NCBI GenBank assembly: GCA_900551265.1
Contig: URVL01000099.1
Coordinates: 1-8,151 of the forward strand
Origin: an uncultured Eubacteriales bacterium
GTDB lineage: Bacteria > Bacillota > Clostridia > Oscillospirales > QAMX01
DNA length: 8,151 nt
Direction: 5' to 3'
Shown: piece by piece, positions 1-5,350 of the stretch
Position numbering within the stretch: position 1 is the stretch's first letter
Layout: every line of letters begins with the position of its first letter
Position numbers and translations under genes: made by a program
The notes under the pieces: model-generated
Seen by the model: only the letters and a program-made list of their open reading frames with translations
Databases searched by the model: none
What the model was told of the DNA's origin: nothing

Positions 1-10
1 TTGTGCTGGA

Positions 11-29
11 GGGGGGGCGGTGGGCGGGG
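11..29 (+). other. Potential G-quadruplex motif
   Basis: Four runs of at least three G with loops of 1, 4 and 1 nt can be drawn: GGG-G-GGG-CGGT-GGG-C-GGGG. This meets the usual sequence rule for an intramolecular G-quadruplex. The motif is seen directly; whether it forms or matters is unknown. Confidence 0.45.
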
Positions 30-31
30 TC

Positions 32-60
32 CTGACGATGCTGACGAGTGCTGACAAGAG
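32..60 (+). repeat. Three tandem CTGAC-containing units
   Basis: The units CTGACGATG, CTGACGAGTG and CTGACAAGAG follow one another with a 9-10 bp period. They resemble small iterons or a short protein-binding array, but three imperfect copies could arise by chance or by slippage. Confidence 0.4.
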
Positions 61-174
61 ATAAAGATGTCGCGATATAGAAGGCAGCTCCCGTCAAAGG
101 CGATAATGGATGCTGAAAGACGGGAGAAGCAGCGGAAGTGATAACATACTCGTAAGAAAGAGGGTGATTTGATC

Positions 175-441
175 TTAAACCCTCAGTTGCTCGGTGATCC
201 CCTGCGCCTGTGCCATCTGCCTCACCAGCAGCTCCAGCATCTCTCGCGCCTGCCAATCTATCTCGTTTAAGTGCTGCGTCAGCTCACCAGAGGTCAACAG
301 GTCGGCGTATAAGACCCTTCGATGCTCTTTGAGGTACTTGAGCCGCAGACGGCCATAGCGTCCGAAGGACGCTTCTTCTTTTCTCGGTAAGGTAAGATTT
401 GGTAGGTAAAAGCCCTCGTGGCTTGTGTAAGTGATTTCCAT
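175..441 (-). CDS. tnpV: TnpV-family transposon-encoded protein, C-terminally shortened
   Basis: The protein resembles TnpV, a small protein of unknown role encoded beside the large serine recombinase in Tn4451-like elements of Clostridia. The recognisable block runs from about residue 28 to 85, through FGRYGRLRLKYLKEHR, a VLYADLLTSGEL stretch, an EIDWQARE segment and MAQAQGITEQL. The reading frame could open at a TTG (460-462). The better start is the ATG at 439-441, because AAGGAG stands 9 nt before it; this gives 88 residues. Family members as I recall them are about 110-125 residues and continue with a helical tail after the VTEAL/ITEQL block, whereas here a TAA follows at once, so the end appears lost. 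The recombinase remnant ends 42 nt upstream on the same strand, the expected gene order. It is probably non-functional. Confidence 0.65.
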   Translation of the reverse strand: MEITYTSHEGFYLPNLTLPRKEEASFGRYGRLRLKYLKEHRRVLYADLLTSGELTQHLNEIDWQAREMLELLVRQMAQAQGITEQLRV

Positions 442-483
442 TGCGTGATACTCCTTAGTCAACCTCGAATAAAGAATGACGCT

Positions 484-963
484 TTATGTTTCGATATATC
501 CAACGAAATTGTAGTAGATGTGAATGTCGCGTTCTTCGTGATCGTCCACGGGATAGCGTTCGCTGATCTCAATTTTCTGAATCAGCCGCACCAGCGTAGG
601 GCGGTCGAGTTCTTCAAGCTGGGCGTAGTCCTGCATCATGTCCAGCCATGCGTCCACGGAGGACTCCGTTTCCCGGCTGGCGGCAAGTTGCCCAGTCAAC
701 TCCTTATAACGCTCCTGCTTTTCCCGACGTTCGGCTTCGTACTGGTTGAGAAGATTGACGCACATGCTCTCCGGGATGCGTCCCAAAACCTTATCCTCAT
801 AAGCGGACTGAATCAGCTTATCCAGCTCCGGAAACCGTTTGCCGATGGCGTTCAGTTCTGCTTGCAGCGTTCGGGTACGCTCCGCGCTGGCGTCCTGTTC
901 CCTCGCCAAAAGCTGCGTCCTCAGCGTCTCACGGCTGTTCTGCGCCCACATCGCCTTGCACCG
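484..963 (-). pseudogene. C-terminal fragment of a large serine recombinase (TnpX/TndX-like)
   Basis: About 158 residues remain of a protein normally near 500-550 residues. A long charged helical, coiled-coil-like segment contains SAYEDKVLGRIPE and a YEAERREKQERYKEL stretch. It ends with LVRLIQKIEI and IHIYYNFVGYIE, typical of the C-terminal DUF4368-type region of clostridial large serine recombinases. The N-terminal resolvase domain with the catalytic serine and most of the DNA-binding recombinase domain are absent. The frame is open to an ATG at 1120-1122, but its first ~54 codons are out-of-frame cyclophilin-like sequence, so recognisable recombinase begins near 960. The stop is TAA at 484-486. 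Position directly upstream of tnpV fits the original element. It cannot catalyse recombination. Confidence 0.75.
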
Positions 964-1141
964 AATATAAAACGATATCTCCCGGCTGCGTCGTTGTCTG
1001 GACATCGTTTCTTGAAAAACTCTGCGACAGACTGCCGACCTGCTCAAAGCCGCCATAGCGCGAAGCAGAAACTTCGATCGCACCATTTTGCGCCGACGTA
1101 AGCAACTCGCTGACGGTCTCATTGTCTTCCCATAGAACGGT
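962..1141 (-). pseudogene. Internal fragment of a cyclophilin-like fold protein
   Basis: In a frame different from both neighbours, about 60 residues read as a cyclophilin-like fold domain (PF18050-type, often in small lipoproteins or flavodoxin-linked proteins of gut bacteria). Visible are WEDNETVSELL, then IEVSASRYGGFEQVGSL, then SFSRNDVQTTTQPGDIVLY. Family members usually continue with a glycine-asparagine turn and a strand ending near an NSW motif. Here the match stops after LYS at about 962 and the reading passes into recombinase sequence. At the other side it stops near 1141, where RepA-like sequence begins. There is no start codon or ribosome binding site of its own. It is a decayed piece joined between two foreign fragments. 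Confidence 0.6.
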
Positions 1142-1361
1142 TAGCCATAGTCTCGTTTGCTTCCGTTTCGGTAAAGGGCAGAGGTTCGCCCTTTGAGAGC
1201 AGGGCGGCAATGGAAAGCATTAGCTTGCTTTTTCCATCGCTGGGATTGCCCTGCAACAGCGTAACTTTGCCGAACGGAATATACGGATAGCACAGCCATT
1301 GCACTTCTTTCTGTTCAATTTCGCTTGCCTTGAAAACTTCAAGAGGTACACTGACAGTCAT
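1119..1361 (-). pseudogene. N-terminal fragment of a RepA-like AAA ATPase (AAA_25)
   Basis: Residues 1-~69 match the start of RepA/DnaB-helicase-like AAA_25 ATPases found on mobile elements. Seen are VFKASEIE, then WLCYPYIPFGKVTLLQG, a Walker A of the form GNPSDGKS at residues 38-45, and a KGEPLPFTETE stretch. The family then continues with Walker B and sensor motifs, giving 300 or more residues. Here the frame leaves homology at about 1150-1157, where the cyclophilin-like piece starts, and stops after 11 unrelated residues. The ATG at 1359-1361 has an in-frame TAG nine bases before it and no clear Shine-Dalgarno sequence. The gene follows the ABC permease by 19 nt and may be read through from that operon. 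A functional ATPase is not possible without Walker B. Confidence 0.7.
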
Positions 1362-1380
1362 TTCATTTAGCTAAGGTTTA

Positions 1381-2010
1381 TTATTGTATCTCACGCTTTT
1401 TATAAAAAGTGATAGCCATACGCCAAGAAAGTGCATATGCTCCGACTCCAACGACAACAAGTATTGCCAACACCAAGTTGGGTTTGATTTCTATCCCAAG
1501 CTGACTCCTGAAGAAACTGGTTGCCAAAACACTTGCACCGCATACAAAACCGATCATCACATAGTAAGCAGTCCTTCCTTTTTCCACACCCAGTTTGAAT
1601 ATGAACGGGAGCGGTATGGAGGACGCAAGCATTGATACGACCAGCATCAACAGCATAAGGACAGCAAGCTTTTCAAGAGCAAAATCACCGGCAATCATCA
1701 TTTTTGTTGCTTGTGCAATTCCCGTAACGAGCAACACAGTTAGTTGAACAAGTATCCCGATTAAGTATTTTTCAGAAACGATTTGTTCTTTTGCATAGGG
1801 CATTGTTCCGCTGTACTGCATCCACCCGCTACGTTCATCATATCCAAGCAGGGTAACAGGGATCATACCACACAACATACAGGGATAGAATGTAAAGAAC
1901 AAATTCTCACCATTTTCAAGGGATATCCCAATAAAAACAGCGGTAATGAGAATGTATGATCTGCAATACTTCTGTATCATATACCAATCTTTCAATAGAA
2001 GTCCCTTCAT
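1381..2010 (-). CDS. ABC-2 type transporter permease
   Basis: This is a 209-residue membrane protein of the ABC2_membrane_5-like group (PF13346 type), the usual partner of a GntR-controlled ABC ATPase. Six hydrophobic segments can be drawn at about residues 17-32, 36-55, 83-102, 113-137, 147-166 and 178-197. After the second one comes YDERSGWMQYSGTMPYAKEQIV, a cytoplasmic loop pattern typical of this group that probably contacts the ATPase. The frame is open upstream, but the ATG at 2008-2010 is the start: AAGGAGG lies 9 nt before it inside the end of the ATPase gene, and only 1 nt separates the two genes, so translation is likely coupled. The substrate is unknown; relatives are linked to peptide or cell-envelope stress export. 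Intact. Confidence 0.85.
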   Translation of the reverse strand: MKGLLLKDWYMIQKYCRSYILITAVFIGISLENGENLFFTFYPCMLCGMIPVTLLGYDERSGWMQYSGTMPYAKEQIVSEKYLIGILVQLTVLLVTGIAQATKMMIAGDFALEKLAVLMLLMLVVSMLASSIPLPFIFKLGVEKGRTAYYVMIGFVCGASVLATSFFRSQLGIEIKPNLVLAILVVVGVGAYALSWRMAITFYKKREIQ

Positions 2011-2011
2011 G

Positions 2012-2854
2012 TTATTTCGCCTCCTTAACCATAAATACAAACAGTTCTTCGATACTGATTGGGCTGATATGAATATCGGAAGGAACAGCATTTCTCAGCA
2101 CCATTGCTTCCACGCCGTAAGCATTTTCTTTTTTATACTTAACGGAGTTGAATGGAATCGTCTGAAATTCATCAATGGAACAATGAACAAGACCATATTC
2201 CTCCCGCAATAAATCTTTTTCTTCACACAGCAAAAGCTTCCCTTTATGCAAAAATGCGATATAATCGCAAAGCTTTTCCAAATCATTGACAATGTGAGAA
2301 GAAATGAGAATAGAGTGGCTTTCATCTCTTGTGAACTCGCTAAACATCTCAACAACTTCATCACGAACCACTGGGTCAAGCCCTGATGTCGCTTCATCCA
2401 AAATCAGTAGCTTACTGTTATGGGACATAGCAATGGCAATTCCCAGCTTCATCTTCATTCCACGAGAAAATTCTTTGAACTGCTTTTTGTCCGGCAGTGC
2501 AAGTTTCTGTACCAGTCGAGAATATTCGGCATCGTTCCAGTTTTGAAAGGTATGTTTCATTACCTTTCCGACCTGATTAACGGTCAAACATTCAGGGATA
2601 CCCACCTCGTCCAGCACAACGCCGATATCCTCTTTTGTAAGTTTAATATTGTCCCCGTTGTCCTTTCCGAGAATGGTAATACTACCACTGTCTTTGTGAA
2701 TCATATCGAGAATGAGCTTTATGGTGGTGCTTTTACCGGCACCATTCTCGCCAACAAGCCCCATAATACAGCCACTTGGCAGTGTCAGATTTAAGTTGTC
2801 GAGCGTAAAGTCGGGGTATGACTTCGTAAGATTCTTAATCTCAAGTGCGTTCAT
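2012..2854 (-). CDS. ABC transporter ATP-binding protein
   Basis: A complete 280-residue nucleotide-binding subunit. Walker A is GENGAGKST at residues 35-43; the signature is FSRGMKMKL at 129-137, the variant seen in BcrA/YtrB-like proteins instead of LSGGQ; Walker B is LLILDEATSG at 149-158, followed by the D-loop GLDP; the H-loop is SSH at 185-187. The Q-loop glutamine appears replaced within VVLDEVG, also usual in this subgroup. Residues after ~215 form a family-specific C-terminal domain. The ATG overlaps the regulator's TAA by one base (TAATG), with GGAGG just upstream. It presumably forms a homodimer on two copies of the downstream permease at the membrane. The transported compound cannot be read from sequence; a bacteriocin or antibiotic detoxification role would be a guess from relatives. 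Confidence 0.92.
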   Translation of the reverse strand: MNALEIKNLTKSYPDFTLDNLNLTLPSGCIMGLVGENGAGKSTTIKLILDMIHKDSGSITILGKDNGDNIKLTKEDIGVVLDEVGIPECLTVNQVGKVMKHTFQNWNDAEYSRLVQKLALPDKKQFKEFSRGMKMKLGIAIAMSHNSKLLILDEATSGLDPVVRDEVVEMFSEFTRDESHSILISSHIVNDLEKLCDYIAFLHKGKLLLCEEKDLLREEYGLVHCSIDEFQTIPFNSVKYKKENAYGVEAMVLRNAVPSDIHISPISIEELFVFMVKEAK

Positions 2855-3228
2855 TATTGTTCCTCCAGGCTGAAATTGACCATTTCTATAATTTCCTGTT
2901 TGCTTAGATTGCAGGAAACAGCGAGTTTGACAATCTCATCAATATATTCTTCAATCTTTTTCAGATTTTCTTCTCGCAGCAGTTCTATGTTTTTAGGAGC
3001 TACATAGCACCCCTTAGCGGGCAAAGTGTAAATAAATCCTTCCCTTTCCAGTTCTTCATATGCACGCTTTGTCGTAATAAAGCTTATACGAAGATCCTTC
3101 GCAAGACCTCGTATCGACGGCAGCAATTCGTCCTGCTTTAGTGCGCCGCTGATAATCTGACTTTTAATCTGAGAATATATCTGATCGTAGATCGGTGTTC
3201 CACTTTTATTATCAATCAAAATATTCAC
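2854..3228 (-). CDS. GntR-family transcriptional regulator (YtrA/YhcF-like)
   Basis: A 124-residue regulator with a winged helix-turn-helix at about residues 11-76 (PIYDQIYSQIKSQIISG, LPSIRGLAKDLRIS as the recognition region, then the TTKRAYEELEREGFIY and GCYVA wing). A short helical C-terminus follows, as in the YtrA subgroup, which lacks a large effector domain. The start is the GTG at 3226-3228, with AGGTGA a few bases upstream. An earlier ATG at 3259-3261 is rejected because it overlaps the promoter -10 box. The gene opens the operon and overlaps the ATPase gene by one base. It most likely represses its own operon through the inverted repeat at 3248-3270. Regulators of this type with ABC partners commonly respond to cell-envelope antibiotics; the inducer here is unknown. 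Confidence 0.9.
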   Translation of the reverse strand: MNILIDNKSGTPIYDQIYSQIKSQIISGALKQDELLPSIRGLAKDLRISFITTKRAYEELEREGFIYTLPAKGCYVAPKNIELLREENLKKIEEYIDEIVKLAVSCNLSKQEIIEMVNFSLEEQ

Positions 3229-3247
3229 GCCATCACCTCTGTTAATT

Positions 3248-3270
3248 CTGTGTATATTCATTATATACAG
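3248..3270. promoter_or_regulatory. Probable GntR operator (inverted repeat)
   Basis: The arms CTGTGTATAT and TTATATACAG flank a 3-bp centre and match at 8 of 10 positions as an inverted repeat. The repeat covers the -10 box and the probable transcription start of the regulator-ABC operon. Its dyad shape and place fit an autorepressor site for the adjacent GntR protein, in line with YtrA-type regulators. The binding itself is inferred. Confidence 0.65.
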
Positions 3271-3288
3271 TCGAGACTGTGTTGTCAA
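3260..3288 (-). promoter_or_regulatory. Promoter of the GntR-ABC operon
   Basis: On the minus strand there is a consensus -35 TTGACA (3283-3288), a 17-bp spacer and a consensus -10 TATAAT (3260-3265). Transcription would start near 3253-3255 and leave a leader of about 25 nt before the GTG at 3228. So perfect a sigma-A promoter implies strong expression unless repressed. Confidence 0.88.
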
Positions 3289-3298
3289 TAGAGTTCAT

Positions 3299-3406
3299 AA
3301 ATATGAGCAGGCAATCAAGGACGGCAGTGAGGACAGACTAAAGGAACTGATTCCCGATCACTTGCCGGAGGAAATCCGAAAAGCATATGAAAACGCGCAT
3401 GGCTAA
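3299..3406 (+). pseudogene. C-terminal tail of an unidentified gene
   Basis: A + strand frame ends at TAA 3404-3406 and reads as real protein: KYEQAIKDGSEDRLKELI, then PDHLPEEIRKAYENAHG. It is helical, charged, and has a clean ending. No start codon with a ribosome binding site precedes it; the frame runs backwards into the promoter of the divergent GntR operon, where its reading (IYSRDCVVNRVH) no longer looks like the same protein. I take it as the end of a gene cut when the AT-rich ABC module arrived. I do not recognise the family; it may come from an accessory gene of a mobile element. Confidence 0.45.
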
Positions 3407-3472
3407 AACGGATAGCCCAACAACGGCAAACGATGCCTTACAGAGTGGCTGCTAAACGGAGGCAGAAAAAAG

Positions 3473-3799
3473 GTGAAAAATCGGCCTTCGTTTGCCTTCG
3501 GCGCCGTTTTGCCGACTGAACAGGAAAACACACAGCCAGCACTTCAAACGCTGCTTACAAACGGAAAAATCCACATAGTTCAACTCTTATCACAACAGTC
3601 ATTTCACCTATCTGTCCATCTCCTGCCTTACAAAAGAAAACCGAAATCAACTCTGACCGCCTATGAAAAAGAGCCACACTCTGATGTGCTGGATCGCCCA
3701 GTCATCGGAATGTGGCTTTTTCGATTTCTAATTGTCTGCACCGCTGTTTTTCTTGTCATGCTTTATACAAGGTTGTCATTTTATGCATTTCGGGATTGA
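3473..3799 (+). CDS. Doubtful hypothetical protein, possible membrane segment
   Basis: A 108-residue frame starts at GTG 3473 with GGAGG 10 nt upstream. The first ~60 residues are of mixed composition (MKNRPSFAFGAVLPTEQENT). Residues ~77-103 are hydrophobic and could form one membrane helix. I do not recognise it. Against it, a long imperfect hairpin (3665-3722) lies inside the frame, codon use is not like the nag genes, and the stop falls in repeat-rich DNA by the island edge. It may be a remnant or a spurious frame. A 17-residue frame (ATG at 3399) fills the gap between the upstream gene tail and this one, again without clear support. Confidence 0.3.
   Translation: MKNRPSFAFGAVLPTEQENTQPALQTLLTNGKIHIVQLLSQQSFHLSVHLLPYKRKPKSTLTAYEKEPHSDVLDRPVIGMWLFRFLIVCTAVFLVMLYTRLSFYAFRD
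3665..3722 (+). terminator. Long imperfect hairpin, possible bidirectional terminator
   Basis: The left arm (3665-3686) begins GAAAAAGAGCCACA and the right arm (3703-3722) ends TGTGGCTTTTTC. They pair over about 20 bp with one 2-nt bulge and two pyrimidine changes that keep G-T pairs in one strand. The loop is 16 nt. A-tract and T-tract ends make it terminator-like on both strands. It could equally be a transposon-end or processed-RNA structure. Confidence 0.5.
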
Positions 3800-3816
3800 C
3801 CCTTATTCTGACCCTT
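3797..3816 (+). repeat. Direct repeat TGACCCTT x2, 12-bp period
   Basis: TGACCCTT occurs at 3797-3804 and 3809-3816, about 115-130 bp inside the tRNA-derived site. Pairs of short direct repeats at this kind of distance resemble arm-type integrase binding sites of integrative elements. Two copies are weak evidence. Confidence 0.35.
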
Positions 3817-3830
3817 TAGCGGGCCATCTT

Positions 3831-3869
3831 CTATAAAACAACTGGACTGACTGATACCATGTTTTATAG
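3831..3869. repeat. Perfect 10-bp inverted repeat with 19-nt spacer
   Basis: CTATAAAACA (3831-3840) and TGTTTTATAG (3860-3869) are exact complements. The repeat lies between the direct repeats and the tRNA fragment, in AT-rich DNA with no gene. It could be a recombination-protein site or a weak stem; it lacks a following T-run and so is not a good terminator. Confidence 0.45.
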
Positions 3870-3930
3870 TTTCAGAACTGAATATCACATAATTTAATGT
3901 AATTTGTTGCTGAAAATTCTTTTTTCCGAA

Positions 3931-3953
3931 TTCGAGTCCTGTACCGCGCACCA
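3931..3953 (+). other. tRNA 3'-end fragment, probable attachment site of an integrated element
   Basis: The 23 bp begin with the T loop (TTCGAGTCC), run through the T-stem and acceptor 3' strand (ACCGCGC), a discriminator A and an encoded CCA. The bases before it (TTTTTTCCGAA) cannot form the other half of the T stem, and there is no anticodon or D arm, so this is not a gene. A copy of just the tRNA 3' end is what remains at the far side of an element that integrated into a tRNA gene, with the intact tRNA at the other end. DNA on the left would be the island and DNA on the right the chromosome. The right side starts within 6 bp with a terminator hairpin, as expected downstream of a tRNA gene. 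The parent tRNA should begin with GCGCGGT and lies outside the window. Confidence 0.75.
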
Positions 3954-3958
3954 TGGTC

Positions 3959-3993
3959 AAAAGTCCTGAAACCACAATGGTTTCAGGACTTTT
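3959..3993. terminator. Strong hairpin terminator beside the tRNA fragment
   Basis: A perfect 16-bp stem, AAAAGTCCTGAAACCA with TGGTTTCAGGACTTTT, closes a 3-nt CAA loop. A-run and T-run flanks make it usable in both directions. It probably ended the tRNA transcript before the island arrived. Confidence 0.85.
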
Positions 3994-4082
3994 CGTTATT
4001 TTGACGAAAGACGCTGCTGGAATTATCTGGGAAACACTCGGAAAAGTTGCAAAAACGGCCTTTTCGGTTTTCTCGCCGCACA

Positions 4083-4124
4083 AAAAACAGGCGGTCTCCT
4101 TGAACGGGGAGACCGCCTGTTTTT
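4083..4124. terminator. Intrinsic terminator of the nag operon
   Basis: A perfect 17-bp stem, AAAAACAGGCGGTCTCC with GGAGACCGCCTGTTTTT, has an 8-nt loop. Read on the minus strand it ends in a T-run and starts 6 nt after the stop of the 31-codon ORF at 4130. It is symmetrical and could also stop + strand transcription coming from the island. Confidence 0.9.
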
Positions 4125-4129
4125 GCGTT

Positions 4130-4225
4130 TTAATGACAGTCCTTTTTGTCCGTCCGGCACATGAGATAGTCCAGTGTCTCCATGTTCGGCTCACTGCGTA
4201 CCAGCTCATCATGCGCGCCATCCAT
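4130..4225 (-). CDS. Candidate small protein of 31 residues downstream of nagA
   Basis: A 31-codon frame (ATG 4223-4225, TAA 4130-4132) overlaps the last 17 nt of nagA and ends 5 nt before the terminator stem. The product, beginning MDGAHDELVRSEPNMETLDY and ending MCRTDKKDCH, is polar and acidic with two cysteines and looks like protein. Third positions are GC-rich like the nag genes. AAGGACG lies directly before the ATG, too near for a normal ribosome binding site, but translational coupling to nagA could serve. It fills the only sequence between nagA and the terminator. I know no family for it, and it may be chance. Confidence 0.3.
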   Translation of the reverse strand: MDGAHDELVRSEPNMETLDYLMCRTDKKDCH

Positions 4226-5348
4226 GCGTCCTTGCCTGTCCATCCATGTACACCGCAGAAAGACACAGATTCTCATCGCAGACCGCAAAATCCGCACGTT
4301 TTCCAGCAGCGATCGAACCGATTTCCGCCTCGCAGCCCAGTTCCCTTGCCGGAACGAGCGTTGCCGAGAGGATCGCCTGCTCCTTCGGAATGCCAAAAGC
4401 GACCGCTTTTTTCATACAGTCATAGAGATTCGTCGCAGAGCCCGCCAGTGCGCCGTCTGCAAGCTTTGCCACGCCGCCGGACAGGAACACGTCCTGCCCT
4501 CCAAGGGTATACCTCCCATCCGGCATGCCGCAGCAGCGCAGGGCATCGGAGATGAGGCAAATTCGGTTGGGAAACAGCTTGAATGCCATACGAACGGCAC
4601 TCGGATGGATGTGGTGTCCATCGCAAATGAGCTCGGCAACCACATTCTCCCGTTCGCTGGCAGCCCCGATCGGGCCAGGCTTCCGGTGATGGATAGGCGG
4701 CATGGCATTATAGAGATGTGTCAGGTGGCTTGCACCTGCATCAAAGACATCGCAGGCGTCGTCGTAGGTGCAGTCCGTATGGGCAACAGAGACTGTGCAA
4801 AGCTTGCTTGCCCGCCGGGTAAATGCTGCCGCGCCAGGCAGCTCCGCCGCCACATCCACAATGCGAAGAAGCCCCTCCGAAACGTCATATAGCCGCTGAA
4901 ATGCTTCAAAATCAGGATCTCGCAGATACGCGCCGTTCTGCGCGCCTTTTTTCTTCTCGGAGAAAAAGGGGCCCTCCATCTGGATGCCCATCAGCCGAGC
5001 GCAGTCCTCCGGCTGCTCATTTTTGAACCGCACCGCAGTCTGATACGCCGTTTCCAGAACGTTATAGGGCAGCGTCATAGATGCGGGCGCAAAGCTGGTC
5101 ACGCCGTTTTGTGCGAGATACTGGGCCATTTTCATAAGCCCCTCATAGTTACCGTCGGAGAAGTCCGCGCCGGAGTTGCCGTGATTATGCACGTCAACGA
5201 GTCCCGGAATGACGTACCCTTTTTTCAGATCAACGCCATCCACCTCCGGAACGGATGTCAGGATCTCGGTGAACCTGCCGTTTTCCACTCGGAATGAACC
5301 GAACCGAAAGCTGCCGTCTACAAAGATATTTGCGTTTTTGAACAGCAC
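4209..5348 (-). CDS. nagA: N-acetylglucosamine-6-phosphate deacetylase
   Basis: Removes the acetyl group from GlcNAc-6-phosphate in the cytoplasm, giving glucosamine-6-phosphate for NagB and acetate. The 379 residues are full length and show the amidohydrolase fold motifs: VDVHNHG (His54, His56), QMEGPF (metal-ligand Glu125), VAHTD (His190), SHLTHLYNAM (His208 and His211), DGHHIHP (His245, His246, His248) and ISDAL (Asp268, expected catalytic acid/base). Residues 282-378 complete the outer beta domain, including the usual AAGKRADF. The start is GTG 5346-5348, with GGAGGTG 7 nt upstream inside the end of the ROK gene, and only 2 nt separate them, so translation is probably coupled. It is the last assured gene of the operon. 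No defect is visible. Confidence 0.95.
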   Translation of the reverse strand: MLFKNANIFVDGSFRFGSFRVENGRFTEILTSVPEVDGVDLKKGYVIPGLVDVHNHGNSGADFSDGNYEGLMKMAQYLAQNGVTSFAPASMTLPYNVLETAYQTAVRFKNEQPEDCARLMGIQMEGPFFSEKKKGAQNGAYLRDPDFEAFQRLYDVSEGLLRIVDVAAELPGAAAFTRRASKLCTVSVAHTDCTYDDACDVFDAGASHLTHLYNAMPPIHHRKPGPIGAASERENVVAELICDGHHIHPSAVRMAFKLFPNRICLISDALRCCGMPDGRYTLGGQDVFLSGGVAKLADGALAGSATNLYDCMKKAVAFGIPKEQAILSATLVPARELGCEAEIGSIAAGKRADFAVCDENLCLSAVYMDGQARTHGWRA

Positions 5349-5350
5349 AC

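Larger units (their letters stand above)
1..174. other. Gene-poor left end with G-rich tract and short iterations
   Basis: No convincing gene was found. A G-rich tract lies at 11-29. CTGAC begins at 32, 41 and 51 in three imperfect tandem 9-10 bp units. A 24-codon ORF (ATG at 67, TGA at 139-141, + strand, rich in Arg, Lys and Glu) has only a weak purine-rich stretch before it, so I do not call it a gene. This DNA lies just downstream of the shortened tnpV-like gene and is probably a foreign sequence joined to it. Confidence 0.5.

Noticed and set aside
67..141. 24-codon + strand ORF as a gene
   Set aside because: There is no proper ribosome binding site, it is basic and of low complexity, and it has no neighbouring context.
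484..1122. The full 212-codon frame as one recombinase gene
   Set aside because: Its first ~54 codons (Arg/Ser-rich) are the wrong frame of the cyclophilin-like fragment; only the part from about 960 downward resembles a recombinase.
3229..3288. Upstream start codons for the GntR gene (3261 and 3288)
   Set aside because: They fall in or upstream of the -10 and -35 boxes, and the GTG at 3228 has a Shine-Dalgarno sequence and matches the usual family N-terminus NILIDNKSG.
3880..3953. Complete tRNA gene on the + strand
   Set aside because: No sequence upstream of 3931 pairs with the T-stem or acceptor strand, and no anticodon or D arm exists.
3781..4266. Minus-strand 161-codon frame
   Set aside because: It crosses both terminators and the tRNA fragment and overlaps the end of nagA out of frame; no protein would be expected there.
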